64,000 nucleotides of DNA from UBA6176 sp032119375 (GCA_964430505.1 CAYSGH010000002.1:1-64000), one strand, 5' to 3'; counted from the stretch's first letter, positions 42,905 through 51,923 are shown. Made by a program: numbers and translations. The notes: generated by a model not told the origin, from the sequence alone.

Positions 42905-43222
42905 TCAGGCTGGAAGCCTCAGGCCCACTCCGGATGTCCCAACAGGCTCCACAAGAATCACATCCGCCAGCCGCGCGCTCACCCCAAGCCGGGCATTGCA
43001 GACCTGACACAGGACGTGGGATTGGAGGCTGATCACGCGCACACGCTGCTGCTCGCCAAAGCCCATCTCCCGCAGCCGCTGGTTCGTCTCCGCAGTCCCA
43101 TCCAGGCGCCGCACGACGAACACGCCGCCCGCCGCCACCCGGCTCAACGGTCGCCAAGCAGCGGTTCCGGCTTCCGAGCCGTCGCCCGTCGGAACCGTCG
43201 CAAAGGACCCATCGAACGCCAT
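42905..43222 (-). CDS. Second FeoA-like protein with CxxC
   Basis: 105 residues, longer than usual, because of about 28 N-terminal residues of unknown structure (MAFDGSFATVPTGDG...). The FeoA core follows (LSRVAAGGVFVVRRLDG, RLREMGFGEQQRVRVISL, then LCQVCNARLGVSARLADVILVEP). The CQVC pair might bind metal; some FeoA proteins carry a similar C-terminal C-x-x-C. Two FeoA genes before feoB are a known variation. It ends 34 bp before feoA. Confidence 0.88.
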   Translation of the reverse strand: MAFDGSFATVPTGDGSEAGTAAWRPLSRVAAGGVFVVRRLDGTAETNQRLREMGFGEQQRVRVISLQSHVLCQVCNARLGVSARLADVILVEPVGTSGVGLRLPA

Positions 43223-43251
43223 GCCGCCAGCCTACAGACGACGCTGTTTTT

Positions 43252-43274
43252 GCGACAAGGCACCCCATTGTCGC
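43252..43274. promoter_or_regulatory. Inverted repeat GCGACAA-N9-TTGTCGC between feo and sod
   Basis: A perfect 7-bp inverted repeat: GCGACAA at 43252-43258 and TTGTCGC at 43268-43274, spaced by 9 bp, 30-52 bp upstream of the first feo gene and on the shared control side of the divergent sod gene. Read on the minus strand, TTGTCG could be a -35 element, with TGTAGG about 16 bp later. An iron or redox repressor site overlapping that -35 would fit the neighbours. The regulator is unknown. Confidence 0.45.
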
Positions 43275-43361
43275 CTCCTTGCCATCCTTTGTTGCGACCT
43301 TGCCTGCCACGGAGCCCGACGTTGCGGTCCCAAGCAACGCTGATACGGTCTGGCCCAAGCG

Positions 43362-43381
43362 AGAACGCCTTCCGGCGTTCT
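43362..43381 (+). promoter_or_regulatory. Stem-loop in the sod leader
   Basis: AGAACGCC (43362-43369), loop TTCC, GGCGTTCT (43374-43381): a perfect 8-bp stem ending 34 bp before the sod ATG. No U-tract follows, so it is a leader structure rather than a terminator. Confidence 0.4.
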
Positions 43382-43415
43382 GTGAACGATTCCACCGCAA
43401 CGTTATCACTGCACC

Positions 43416-44042
43416 ATGGCGCACGAACTCGCACCCCTCCCCTACCCCAAGGACGCCCTCGAGCCGCACATTGACGCGCTCACGATGGAGATCCACCACG
43501 GCCGCCACCACAAGGCCTACGTGGACAACCTCAACAAGGCCATCGCCGGCAATGCCGCCCTCGAGGCCAAGTCCATCGAGGCCCTCATCGGCGACCTCGC
43601 CTCCGTCCCCGACGCGATCCGCGGCCCCGTGCGCAACAACGGCGGCGGCCATTGGAACCACACCTTCTTCTGGAACCTCCTCGCCCCAGGCAAGGGCGGC
43701 GCCCCCTCCGGCGACCTCGCCGCCGCCATCACGGCCGCCTTCGGCACCTTCGAAACCTTCAAGGAGAAGTTCGAGGCCGCCGGTATCGGGCGCTTCGGGT
43801 CCGGCTGGGCCTGGCTCGTCGTCCAAGGTGGCAAGCTCGAGGTCGTCTCCACCCCCAACCAAGACAACCCGCTCATGGGCAAGGCCATCGCCGGCGTCGA
43901 AGGCAAGCCCATCCTCGGCATCGATGTCTGGGAGCACGCCTACTACCTCAAGTACCAAAACAAGCGCGCCGACTATCTCAAGGCCGTCTGGAACCTAGTG
44001 AACTGGGACAAGGTGGCCGCCCTCTTCGCCGCCGCCCGCTAG
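43416..44042 (+). CDS. sod: Superoxide dismutase (Mn/Fe family, Mn-like)
   Basis: 208 residues, cytosolic. Metal ligands are H27 (EIHHGRHH), H82 (WNHTFFW), D170 and H174 (DVWEHAYYL). The active-site glutamine is at 149 in the second domain (TPNQDNP), and residues 76-78 are GGG; this arrangement is typical of Mn-type enzymes, while Fe-type ones carry Gln near residue 70-77. It converts superoxide to hydrogen peroxide and oxygen. It is divergent from the feo genes, 193 bp apart, and closed by a strong terminator. Confidence 0.95.
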   Translation: MAHELAPLPYPKDALEPHIDALTMEIHHGRHHKAYVDNLNKAIAGNAALEAKSIEALIGDLASVPDAIRGPVRNNGGGHWNHTFFWNLLAPGKGGAPSGDLAAAITAAFGTFETFKEKFEAAGIGRFGSGWAWLVVQGGKLEVVSTPNQDNPLMGKAIAGVEGKPILGIDVWEHAYYLKYQNKRADYLKAVWNLVNWDKVAALFAAAR

Positions 44043-44070
44043 CCGGGGTCCCTGGTTCCCCTCACCCCAA

Positions 44071-44098
44071 GGAGCGGCCCTGCGGCCGCTCCTTTTTT
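44071..44098 (+). terminator. Rho-independent terminator of sod
   Basis: GGAGCGGCC (44071-44079), loop CTGC, GGCCGCTCC (44084-44092) and six T. A 9-bp perfect stem with a U-tract, 28 bp after the sod stop. Confidence 0.95.
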
Positions 44099-44145
44099 GT
44101 CCTCGTACACCCACCCAACGCCCCACAAGCCTTCCCCAAGACATC

Positions 44146-44610
44146 ATGCGCATCGGCATCATCAGCGACACCCACGGGCACCTGGACCCGGTCGTGCGGA
44201 CCCTGTTCCAAGGCGTCGATCACATCCTGCACGCCGGCGACTTCGGGTTCGCCTCCATCCTTCTCGAGCTCGAGGACATCGCCCCCGTCACCGCCGTCCT
44301 CGGCAACACGGACGACCCCGGCACCGGCTACAAGGAGCTAGAAACGGTCCAGCTCGGCGGGCGCACCTTCATCCTGCACCATGTCGTGGATCCCGGACAC
44401 CTCACGGAGCGCCTGCAACTCGCCCTCCTCCATCACTCCCCTGACGTCATCGTTTACGGGCACACCCATGAGGCCCATCACGAGGTGCGCGACAGCCGCC
44501 TCTTCCTCAACCCCGGCTACGCCGGACGTCGCAAGGGAACCGAACACCGCTCCGTCGCCATCCTTCGCATCGAGGACGACGTCGAGATCGACTTCATCGC
44601 CCTGGACTAA
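44146..44610 (+). CDS. YfcE/MJ0936-type metallophosphoesterase
   Basis: 154 residues, a small calcineurin-like phosphodiesterase. Motifs: D8 and H10 in SDTHG, HAGDFG, VLGNTDD, HH in ILHHV, and GHTH in VYGHTHEAHH, together the two-metal site. The substrate may be a cyclic or phosphodiester nucleotide; it is not fixed by sequence. The ATG start lies about 50 bp after the sod terminator. It is likely monocistronic, with a weak hairpin (CGGTTC-CGCA-GAACCG, 44623-44638) just beyond its stop. Confidence 0.9.
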   Translation: MRIGIISDTHGHLDPVVRTLFQGVDHILHAGDFGFASILLELEDIAPVTAVLGNTDDPGTGYKELETVQLGGRTFILHHVVDPGHLTERLQLALLHHSPDVIVYGHTHEAHHEVRDSRLFLNPGYAGRRKGTEHRSVAILRIEDDVEIDFIALD

Positions 44611-44622
44611 TCCGAAGGGCAT

Positions 44623-44638
44623 CGGTTCCGCAGAACCG
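44623..44638 (+). terminator. Weak hairpin after phosphoesterase gene
   Basis: CGGTTC (44623-44628), loop CGCA, GAACCG (44633-44638), 13 bp after the stop. It has no U-tract, so it is only suggestive of termination. Confidence 0.25.
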
Positions 44639-44813
44639 CCGCCGGAAGCCACCCGGCGCTCACGCTGAGCCCGCGTCGGAGACCGGTTTCCGCTCCGCGA
44701 GTCTCCACCTTTCACCCGCCCTGCCCTGCCTTCGGGACGCCGTCGCAAGCAAACCGAGTGCCAATTCGCCGCTTGTGGCCATTTCGTTCGTCGATACCCT
44801 GCTCCCCCACACG

Positions 44814-46322
44814 ATGTCGCAAGGCCTCCATCTCACGCAGCGGATGTCCCAGCAGTTGGTGCTGTCCCCACAGCTCCAACAATCCCTCGCGTTGCTGCAG
44901 GCCCCCGTGCTCGAACTCAAAGCCCTCGTGGAGCAGGAACTCGAGCAAAACCCCGTGCTGGAGGAAGCCCCATCCCTCGAGACGCCCGCCGATGAAGGAG
45001 CGCCAGACGAGGCCGCCAACGAGGCCGCCGCCCTCGCCGACCCCGCCGAGCCCCCGCGCGACCTCCAGTTCGACCCCGCCACGGACAAGCCCGAGCCCGC
45101 CGAGGCCAGCGACGACTTCGACCGTCAACTCGAGCAAATGCTCCAGCTCGACCAGGAATGGCGGGATCAACGTGCCGAGGCCGCCTCCGCCGCGGGACGC
45201 CCGTCCGCCGAGGACGAGGAACGTCGCCAGCACCTCTTCGACTCCCTCGTCGCGCCCACCTCCCTCCAGGAGCAACTCCTCGAGCAGGTCCGCCTCGCCG
45301 ACCTTTCCACCGACGACCGCCGCGTCGCCGAAATGATCGTCGGCAACATCGACGACTGCGGCTACCTCCAATCCGGCGTCCACGAGCTCGCCTTCAGCAC
45401 CAACATCCCCTCCCTCCAAATCGAGGCCGTCCTCCGCGTCATCCAGTCCTTCAACCCTCCCGGCGTCGGTGCCCGCAACCTGCGCGAGTGCCTCCTGCTC
45501 CAGCTCGAGCGCGCCGAGCGCGCCGAGTCCCCCGAATACCGCATCCTTCGCGACCACTTCGACCTCCTGGGCAAGCGCCGCTTCCCCGAGATCGCCCGCC
45601 ACCTCGGCATCACCCCGGCCGAGGCCCAGGAACACGCCCGCCACATCGCCCAGCTCAACCCCAGGCCCGGCCTCGACGCCACCCCCTCCACCGAGCAACA
45701 CGTCGTCCCGGAAGTCACCGTCACCCGCGACGGGAACGACTTCGTCGTCGCCACCGAGTCCGACTACGTCCCCCATCTCCGCATCAGCAACACCTACAAG
45801 GACCTCCTCGCCGACGCCGACACCGCCCCGGAGGTGCGCGAGTACATCCGCGAGAAAATCCGCGCCGGAAAATTCCTCATCAAGTCCATCCACCAGCGCC
45901 AGGACACCATCACCCGGATCGCCACGGAGATCGTCAAGCGCCAGCGCGACTTCATGGAGCACGGGGTCTCGCGTCTCAAGCCCCTCACCATGGTCCAGGT
46001 CGCCGAGGTCGTGGGCGTGCACGAGACCACGGTCAGCCGCGCCGTGTCCGGGAAGTACATGACCACCCCCCATGGCGTCTTCGAGATGAAGTACTTCTTC
46101 ACCTCGGGGCTCCAGACCGACTCGGGCGACGCCGTCTCCAACACGTCCGTCAAGACCCTCCTCGCCGCCATGATCGCCGCCGAGGACAAGGCCCACCCCC
46201 TCTCCGATGAGGACCTGGTGGAGCAAATCAACTCCAAGGGCATCCAGATCGCGCGCCGCACCGTCGCCAAGTACCGCGGCGAGCTCGGCGTCCTGCCCAG
46301 CCACCTCCGAAAGTCCTACTGA
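44814..46322 (+). CDS. rpoN: RNA polymerase sigma-54 factor
   Basis: 502 residues from MSQGLHLTQRMSQQ at 44814; a Met at 44775 is less typical of the family. Region I is glutamine/leucine-rich (QQLVLSPQLQQSLALLQ) and binds core polymerase and enhancer-binding proteins. An acidic region II follows (~55-110), then the core-binding domain. Near the C-terminus an HTH (VGVHETTVSRAVSGKY) precedes the RpoN box ARRTVAKYR (~480), which contacts the -24 promoter element. No enhancer-binding activator is in the window. Region II is rich in Glu/Ala, as in other high-GC homologues. Confidence 0.96.
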   Translation: MSQGLHLTQRMSQQLVLSPQLQQSLALLQAPVLELKALVEQELEQNPVLEEAPSLETPADEGAPDEAANEAAALADPAEPPRDLQFDPATDKPEPAEASDDFDRQLEQMLQLDQEWRDQRAEAASAAGRPSAEDEERRQHLFDSLVAPTSLQEQLLEQVRLADLSTDDRRVAEMIVGNIDDCGYLQSGVHELAFSTNIPSLQIEAVLRVIQSFNPPGVGARNLRECLLLQLERAERAESPEYRILRDHFDLLGKRRFPEIARHLGITPAEAQEHARHIAQLNPRPGLDATPSTEQHVVPEVTVTRDGNDFVVATESDYVPHLRISNTYKDLLADADTAPEVREYIREKIRAGKFLIKSIHQRQDTITRIATEIVKRQRDFMEHGVSRLKPLTMVQVAEVVGVHETTVSRAVSGKYMTTPHGVFEMKYFFTSGLQTDSGDAVSNTSVKTLLAAMIAAEDKAHPLSDEDLVEQINSKGIQIARRTVAKYRGELGVLPSHLRKSY

Positions 46323-46735
46323 ACCGCCGGGTCCCCTTCTTGGCGCCCATTGCCAGGGTCCCAGGGGCTCCACCCGTCGGTCGCCCGTGGCCTCCGCTCG
46401 TGCCTCCGCAGCAACACCCCGCACCCCCGCTTCCCCAGCCAGCCCTCCACGCCGCCCATCGCAGCATCCGGCAACGTCGTTACGTCCCATGGCCCGTCAC
46501 ACGGCGATGTGACATCACGGCCGCCGCGCGAGGGAACGCGCCTCCAGCAAGCCCAACGACCGCTTCGTGGCCCAACTCATCGCCGCCTGGGATCGGGACA
46601 TGGATGGATTGACCACAACAGGCCTGTGCGCGTGAGCCCAAGGGGGACATGGCCGCGAGGATGACGTCCTCCTTCCGGCACGAAGCCCTTGCAAGGGGCC
46701 GGTCCGGAACAACGCGAAGGGGTTGCCCCGCCGTC
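46323..46735. other. Intergenic region after rpoN
   Basis: 413 bp between the rpoN and DUF1501-gene stops, which converge. Several open frames cross it, but none has a defensible start, ribosome site or domain. No terminator is clear. Confidence 0.5.
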
Positions 46736-48217
46736 TCAACCCCTCACCAGCGGCAGGATGACCTCGGGCTCCACCACGCCCGTCAGCTTTTGTTCCAGGC
46801 CGCCGTAGAAGTACGTCAGGCGCTCGGGCTCGAGCCCCATCAGGTGCAGGATCGTCGCGTGCAGGTCCCGGATGTGATGCCGGTCCTGGACGGCGGCCTG
46901 GCCGATCTCGTCGGTCTCGCCGTGGCTGGTGCCGCCGCGCGCGCCGCCGCCCGCCAGCCAATACGTGAAGCCCAGCGGGTTGTGGTCGCGCCCGTCCTTG
47001 TCGCCCTGGCTGATGGCCTGCCGCCCGAACTCGCCGCCCCACACGACCAACGTGGAATCGAGCAAGCCGCGTTGCTCCAGGTCCTGCAGCAACGCGGCGA
47101 TGGGCCGGTCGATCTCGGGGCAATGGATGCGAAGGTTTTCCTCCACGCCGAAGTGCGCGTCCCAGTTCTGCTGTTGGTGCCCGCCGCCGTGGTAGATCTG
47201 GATGAAGCGCACGCCACGCTCCACGAGCCGCCGCGCAATCAGGCACTGTCGCCCGAACGGCGCCGGGCCCAGCGCCAGCGGATGGTCGCCCGGACGCCCC
47301 TCGTTGACGCCGTACATCTCGAGGGTGCGGGCGTCCTCGCGGGACAGGTCGAGCGCCTCGGGGGCCTCGCGTTGCAACTGGAACGCCAGCTCGTAGCTCG
47401 CCATGCGCGCCTGAAGCTCGGAATGGCCCGGGTGCGCCGCCGCATGGCCGGCGTTCAACCGGTTCGCCGCGTCGATCAGGTCCCGCTGCATGGCGGCCGT
47501 GTGGCCCGCGCCCGGATCGAGGTTGAGCAACGGCTGGCCGGAGGCGCGGAACACCGTCCCCTGGTACGACGCCGGCATGAACCCCGCCGACCAGTTTGCC
47601 GCGCCGCTGATCGGGCCGCCGCGCGGGTCCAGCATGACGACGTAGCCGGGAAGGTTCCGGTTCGGGCTTCCCAGCCCGTAGGCCAGCCACGAGCCCATGG
47701 AGGGCCACCCTTGCAGGATGCGCCCCGAGTTGAGCTGCAACATGGCCGACCCATGCGCGAACGAGTCCGCGTACAGCGACTTGACCACGGCCAGCTTGTC
47801 CGCGTGACGGGCCAGGTGGGGCAGAGCGTCCGAGACCCACAACCCGGACTGCCCGTGCTGGCGGAACACGCGGCGCGACCCCAGCAGCTTGCCCGGCTTC
47901 ACGTCGCGCCGCCGCTGCTCCACGTCGATCGTCTGGCCGTGGCGTCGTTGCAGCTCGGGCTTGTAGTCGAACAAGTCCATCTGCGAAGGCCCGCCGTACA
48001 TGAACAGGAAGATGCACGCCTTGGCCGGGCCGCGCCGGTGCGGCGGGCGCTCCGCCAACGGGTTGGCCACGGCATCGGCCAACGCCGTCGCCGCGCGGGC
48101 GCGACCGCCAAAGAAGCCGTCCTCCTGGAGCAACCCGGACATCGCCACGCCCGTGAACCCGGCGCCCATGCGCCACAGGAACTCGCGCCGTCCTTGTGTT
48201 CGTTTTCCCGGATTCAT
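46736..48217 (-). CDS. DUF1501 Tat-exported sulfatase-like protein
   Basis: 493 residues from MNPGKRTQGRREFLWRMG at 48217, fixed by ATGA overlap. A twin-arginine signal (RREFLWRMGAGFTGVAMSGLL) sends it through Tat, whose genes are at the right end of the window. DUF1501 proteins have an alkaline-phosphatase/sulfatase-like fold; visible marks are FLFMYGGPSQMDLFDYKP, GSWLAYGLG, and VVWGGEFGR followed by DHNPLGFTYWLAGGG. DUF1501 genes in Planctomycetota and Verrucomicrobiota nearly always follow a DUF1549/DUF1553 gene, as here. Their activity is unproven; a role in breakdown of complex (often sulfated) polysaccharides is suspected. Confidence 0.92.
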   Translation of the reverse strand: MNPGKRTQGRREFLWRMGAGFTGVAMSGLLQEDGFFGGRARAATALADAVANPLAERPPHRRGPAKACIFLFMYGGPSQMDLFDYKPELQRRHGQTIDVEQRRRDVKPGKLLGSRRVFRQHGQSGLWVSDALPHLARHADKLAVVKSLYADSFAHGSAMLQLNSGRILQGWPSMGSWLAYGLGSPNRNLPGYVVMLDPRGGPISGAANWSAGFMPASYQGTVFRASGQPLLNLDPGAGHTAAMQRDLIDAANRLNAGHAAAHPGHSELQARMASYELAFQLQREAPEALDLSREDARTLEMYGVNEGRPGDHPLALGPAPFGRQCLIARRLVERGVRFIQIYHGGGHQQQNWDAHFGVEENLRIHCPEIDRPIAALLQDLEQRGLLDSTLVVWGGEFGRQAISQGDKDGRDHNPLGFTYWLAGGGARGGTSHGETDEIGQAAVQDRHHIRDLHATILHLMGLEPERLTYFYGGLEQKLTGVVEPEVILPLVRG

Positions 48218-50997
48218 TCCACGTACAACGCCTCGTTCAGGTTCAGCAGCATCAGGCACGTCGCCTCGAGCGCGCGCCGGGCGGGGTCGGCCTCGGCGAC
48301 GTCCGGTCGGAGGGCCACGCGCCCGCCCGCCGTCTCCAACACGATGTCCTCGGCGCTCAACGGCGCGCCCCAAGCCCGCAGGCCCACCACGCCCGCCGCC
48401 GGCAACGGCCCGGGCAAGGCCACGTCCATCAACGGCTCCCCCAACCCGTCGCGCCCCGCCCAAACCCGCGCCCGGCCTTCCGCGACGACCACGCGCAGGT
48501 CCACGCCCGACTCCATCCCTTCCCTCCGCGCGCTGGCGAGCACGCGCGGCTCGGGCGCGAGCCACAGCACCGAGACGCGTCCCTCGCGGGGCTCGACCAA
48601 CACCTCCATGCCGCGCACGCGATGCCCGTCCGCCGTGGCCCCCAGCAGCCAACCGCCGCGCTCCAGCCCCGCGTGCGGTATCAACCGCGCCATCGCCGTG
48701 CCCCTGGCAAACCGCGTCCCGTTCGCCAGCATCGCCGGGCCCTCGCCCCGCGACACGATTTGGTTCCCCTCGTATTGGTCCGGCCAATGTCCCTTCAACG
48801 CCGTCCAACCCGACGGCCCCGACACGAAGTGCCGGGGTTCAAGCTGGCCGAAGTAGCCCAGGCTCATCGTGGCGGGGACGTCCGTGCGAACGGTGAAGCG
48901 CCCCGGCAACGCGCGGACGGCGTCCTCATGCCGCGTGGCATGTGCCAGCGCCACGGACAGCTCCTCGGCCGACGGATCGCGGGACAACACCCGGCGCCAT
49001 GCCTCGCGCAGCGCCGCGTCGCGCGACCGGCCACCGGATGCCACGCGCGCCGCCATGGCGCGGGCCTGGGATCGCATGAAGTCGTCGTTGAGCAGGAGCA
49101 ACGCCTGCGGCGCCACCGTCGTCACCGGGCGCTCCGTCAATGGCACCGTGGCGTTGCTGTAGTCCAGTGCCTCCATCCACGGGACCGGCGACGTCCTCCG
49201 CACGAACGCGTACACCGCACGGCGCGACTGTTCCGCCGGGGGCGATACCTCCCAGTCCGTGCCGGGCCGGGACCCGCCCTCGAGCACCTCGCCCGCCAAC
49301 GTCGGGAAGAAGCCGCGCCCGCCCGCATGGAGGTTCAGCTCGCCGCTGGCCCACAGCACCATGTCGCGCGCCGCCTCGGCCTCGAGCCGGCGCAGGCCCT
49401 GCCGCCACCACAGCTCGTTGCCGGGATCCTTGGCCGCCGCCGACGTGGCCGGGTCCGCATGGGACGAGCGCCGCCACGCCTCGCTGCCCAGGATCAGGCG
49501 GTGGATGTGCTTCAAGGACCAGCCATGGTCCATCAGCTCGCACGCCAGCCAATCCAGCAGCTCCGGATGCGTCGGTGGCGTGCCAGCCGCCCCGAAGTCC
49601 CCCGTCGTGCGCACCAACCCGCGCCCGAAGTGATGGTGCCAAAGCCGGTTCACGATCACCCGCGCCGTCAACGGGTGCCCGCGCGACGCCATCCAATCCG
49701 CCAGGACGCGCCGACGCCCCGACGTGCCGCCGCGCCCCGGCGTCGCGTCCACCGGCGCCGCACCGGACGCACCACCCGGGGCCAAGGCCGAGGGGAATCC
49801 CGGCGGCGCGACCTCGCCGGGCGAACGGGCGCTGCCGCGGCGCAGGACGAAGGTGTCGGGCGGCTTCGCTCCGGCCTCGCGCGCGCCCAAGGCCAGCTCG
49901 AAGGGCGGCAACTCCTTGCGCGCCGCGTCAATCCGGCCCCTCCAGTCCTTGCGGGCCTTTTCGTCCGTGGCGCGAGCCAACTCCGCCTCCATGTCCCGCA
50001 CCCGCGCCTCGCGCTGGCGATGCCACGCGGCGACCTCGATGGGGTCCGCCAGCGGAACGTGCGCGGTCGATGCCGACGGATTGGAGACCTCCTTGGCCGG
50101 GGCAAGGCCGCGGAAGAACGCCAGCAACCGGTAGTAATCCGCCTGCGGCACGGGGTCGAACTTGTGGTCATGGCACCGGGCGCAGCCCAGCGTGAGCCCC
50201 ATGAACGCGACGCCCGTCGTCGAGAGGACGTCGTCGAGGTCGTCGAAGGCCGCCATTTCCTTGTCGTCGGGCTCGTCGTCGAGGACGCCCAGGCGGAGGA
50301 AGCCCGTGGCCAGCAACGCGCCGGGCGTGAACGGCTCCAGCTCGTCGCCCGCCACGTGCTCGCGCACGAACTGGTCCCAGGGCAGGTCCCGGTTGAACGC
50401 CCCGATCACATGGTCGCGATACCGCCATGCGCCCTTCTTCTCGCCGTCGCGCTCGTACCCGTTGCTTTGGGCGAACCGCACGACGTCCAGCCAATGGCGT
50501 CCCCAGCGCTCCCCGTGCTGCGGCGACGCCAGCAATGATTCCACGCGCCGTTCCCATGCGTCCGGGCGCGCGTCGCGCTCGAAGGCCTGCACGTCCTCGA
50601 ACGTGGGCGGCAGTCCCACGAGGTCGAAGCTCGCGCGGCGCAGGAGGACGCGGCGCGCGGCCGGCGGGTTGGGCGCGATGCCCTGGGCCGCGAGGCGCGC
50701 TTCGATGAATGCGTCGATGGGATTCGACGGGCGGGGCCGGCCGGGGACGACGGGAAGGGGCGGGCGTTGGACGGGCGTGAAGGCCCAGAGGTTGGTGGGG
50801 CGCGAAGAAGTGGGATGCGCCTCCGAGCCTCGCGGGGCGGGCCCGGCCGCCGCCACGCGGAGGCCGCAGGGAAACAGAAGCAGGCAGGCCAACGCCACGC
50901 CCAGCAACGGCGCCACGGCGGCGGCACGCACGCGACGCGCCCCATCCGGCGGGAAGGGGAGGCCACGGGCGGGGCGCTGGCGGGCGCGCGGGGTCAT
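48214..50997 (-). CDS. DUF1549/DUF1553 protein with CxxCH
   Basis: 927 residues from MTPRARQRPARG at 50997, bounded on both sides by ATGA overlaps. A membrane/signal helix (PLLGVALACLLLFPCG) comes first. The DUF1549 domain (~90-290) shows NPIDAFIEARL, RRASFDLVGLPP, WERRVESLL, WGRHWLDVVRF and GCARCHDHKFDP, the last holding CARCH, a possible haem site. The DUF1553 domain follows (~490-740): LADWMASRGHPLTARVIVNRLW, DWLACELM. The C-terminal part may be a concanavalin-like domain. No separate cytochrome (PSC) domain precedes DUF1549, though many homologues have one. It forms a membrane-linked partner of DUF1501, function unproven. Confidence 0.9.
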   Translation of the reverse strand: MTPRARQRPARGLPFPPDGARRVRAAAVAPLLGVALACLLLFPCGLRVAAAGPAPRGSEAHPTSSRPTNLWAFTPVQRPPLPVVPGRPRPSNPIDAFIEARLAAQGIAPNPPAARRVLLRRASFDLVGLPPTFEDVQAFERDARPDAWERRVESLLASPQHGERWGRHWLDVVRFAQSNGYERDGEKKGAWRYRDHVIGAFNRDLPWDQFVREHVAGDELEPFTPGALLATGFLRLGVLDDEPDDKEMAAFDDLDDVLSTTGVAFMGLTLGCARCHDHKFDPVPQADYYRLLAFFRGLAPAKEVSNPSASTAHVPLADPIEVAAWHRQREARVRDMEAELARATDEKARKDWRGRIDAARKELPPFELALGAREAGAKPPDTFVLRRGSARSPGEVAPPGFPSALAPGGASGAAPVDATPGRGGTSGRRRVLADWMASRGHPLTARVIVNRLWHHHFGRGLVRTTGDFGAAGTPPTHPELLDWLACELMDHGWSLKHIHRLILGSEAWRRSSHADPATSAAAKDPGNELWWRQGLRRLEAEAARDMVLWASGELNLHAGGRGFFPTLAGEVLEGGSRPGTDWEVSPPAEQSRRAVYAFVRRTSPVPWMEALDYSNATVPLTERPVTTVAPQALLLLNDDFMRSQARAMAARVASGGRSRDAALREAWRRVLSRDPSAEELSVALAHATRHEDAVRALPGRFTVRTDVPATMSLGYFGQLEPRHFVSGPSGWTALKGHWPDQYEGNQIVSRGEGPAMLANGTRFARGTAMARLIPHAGLERGGWLLGATADGHRVRGMEVLVEPREGRVSVLWLAPEPRVLASARREGMESGVDLRVVVAEGRARVWAGRDGLGEPLMDVALPGPLPAAGVVGLRAWGAPLSAEDIVLETAGGRVALRPDVAEADPARRALEATCLMLLNLNEALYVE

Positions 50998-51923
50998 GGA
51001 TTCCGAAGCCGGGCGATGGGGAGGGCGTTGCCGAAGTTGCGGAAGTCCTTGAGGGACCACGCGACGGTCTTGCCGGGCGTGACCTCGAGAAGCTGCGGCT
51101 GGTCCGGGCCCGCGTGGCAGTTCACGACGAAGGTGTTCCCGTTGGTCAGGCGTTCCGTGAGGGTGACCCAGGCGAGGGTGACGCCGGGCAGGTCCTTCTC
51201 CTCGATGCTCCAAACGACCTTGCCTGCTCTGTCCACCTCGATGACGCGATGCCCGTTGCCCGCGCCGATGAGCGTGTTGCCGTTGGGCAGGCGCGAGGCG
51301 GAGTACACGGCGGCGGGCTTTCCATCGGCGGTGGTCACCGCATGGCTCCAAACCACTCGGCCCTGCCCGTCATACTCGCGGACGGCGGACTCGCCCTCGT
51401 GGCAGACGAGGTAGTGGCCATCGGGCAGCTTGCGGGCGAGGCGGGTGTCCCGGTGTGCGTCGGGGCGGTCGATCCTGAGCTTCACCTCGCGTTGGATGCG
51501 GCCCTCCCGGTCCACCTCGATGATCCGGCCGGGGCCGGACTCGGCGATCATGGTGAGGCCATCGGGGAGGCGCTGGAAGGCGTGCACCTCGACCTTGCGC
51601 CCGGCGTTGCCGTTCATCGTGGCGGCGTCGTAGCTCCACACGACCTGCTGGTTGCGGTCCAACTCGACGACGCGCGTCCAACTGGTCTGCGTGAGGAGAT
51701 TGCCGTTCGGGAGAATCCAGAGGTCGTGGATGTCCTGGATGGGCACCTGCCAGAGGAGCTTGCCGGAGGGATCGACCTCGCCGAGGCGCCGCGCTTGGTA
51801 GTCGGCCGCGATCACCGGGCGCGGCGGGCCGCCGGTGACTGCGAAGTCCGCCGCTTGAATGGAACCCACGCCGAGAAACACCCACGCCCAGCCGGCCGAA
51901 AACCAACGATCACGTCGCTTCAT
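50994..51923 (-). CDS. Secreted beta-propeller protein (PQQ/arylsulfotransferase-like)
   Basis: 309 residues from MKRRDRWFSAGW at 51923, with a signal peptide (WVFLGVGSIQAAD). Six or so propeller-type repeats alternate WILPNGNLL, RLPDGLTMI, KLPDGHYLV, RLPNGNTLIG and LTNGNTFVV with (V/I)VWS or LLWQV strands. It is probably a six-bladed propeller in the periplasm. It is the first gene of the three-gene operon with the DUF1549/DUF1553 and DUF1501 genes, overlapping the next by ATGA. Binding of a carbohydrate or cofactor is plausible but not shown. Confidence 0.85.
   Translation of the reverse strand: MKRRDRWFSAGWAWVFLGVGSIQAADFAVTGGPPRPVIAADYQARRLGEVDPSGKLLWQVPIQDIHDLWILPNGNLLTQTSWTRVVELDRNQQVVWSYDAATMNGNAGRKVEVHAFQRLPDGLTMIAESGPGRIIEVDREGRIQREVKLRIDRPDAHRDTRLARKLPDGHYLVCHEGESAVREYDGQGRVVWSHAVTTADGKPAAVYSASRLPNGNTLIGAGNGHRVIEVDRAGKVVWSIEEKDLPGVTLAWVTLTERLTNGNTFVVNCHAGPDQPQLLEVTPGKTVAWSLKDFRNFGNALPIARLRNP

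Noticed and set aside
46323..46735. Small genes after rpoN on either strand
   Set aside because: Open frames there lack any start with ribosome site and have no domain; composition looks random.
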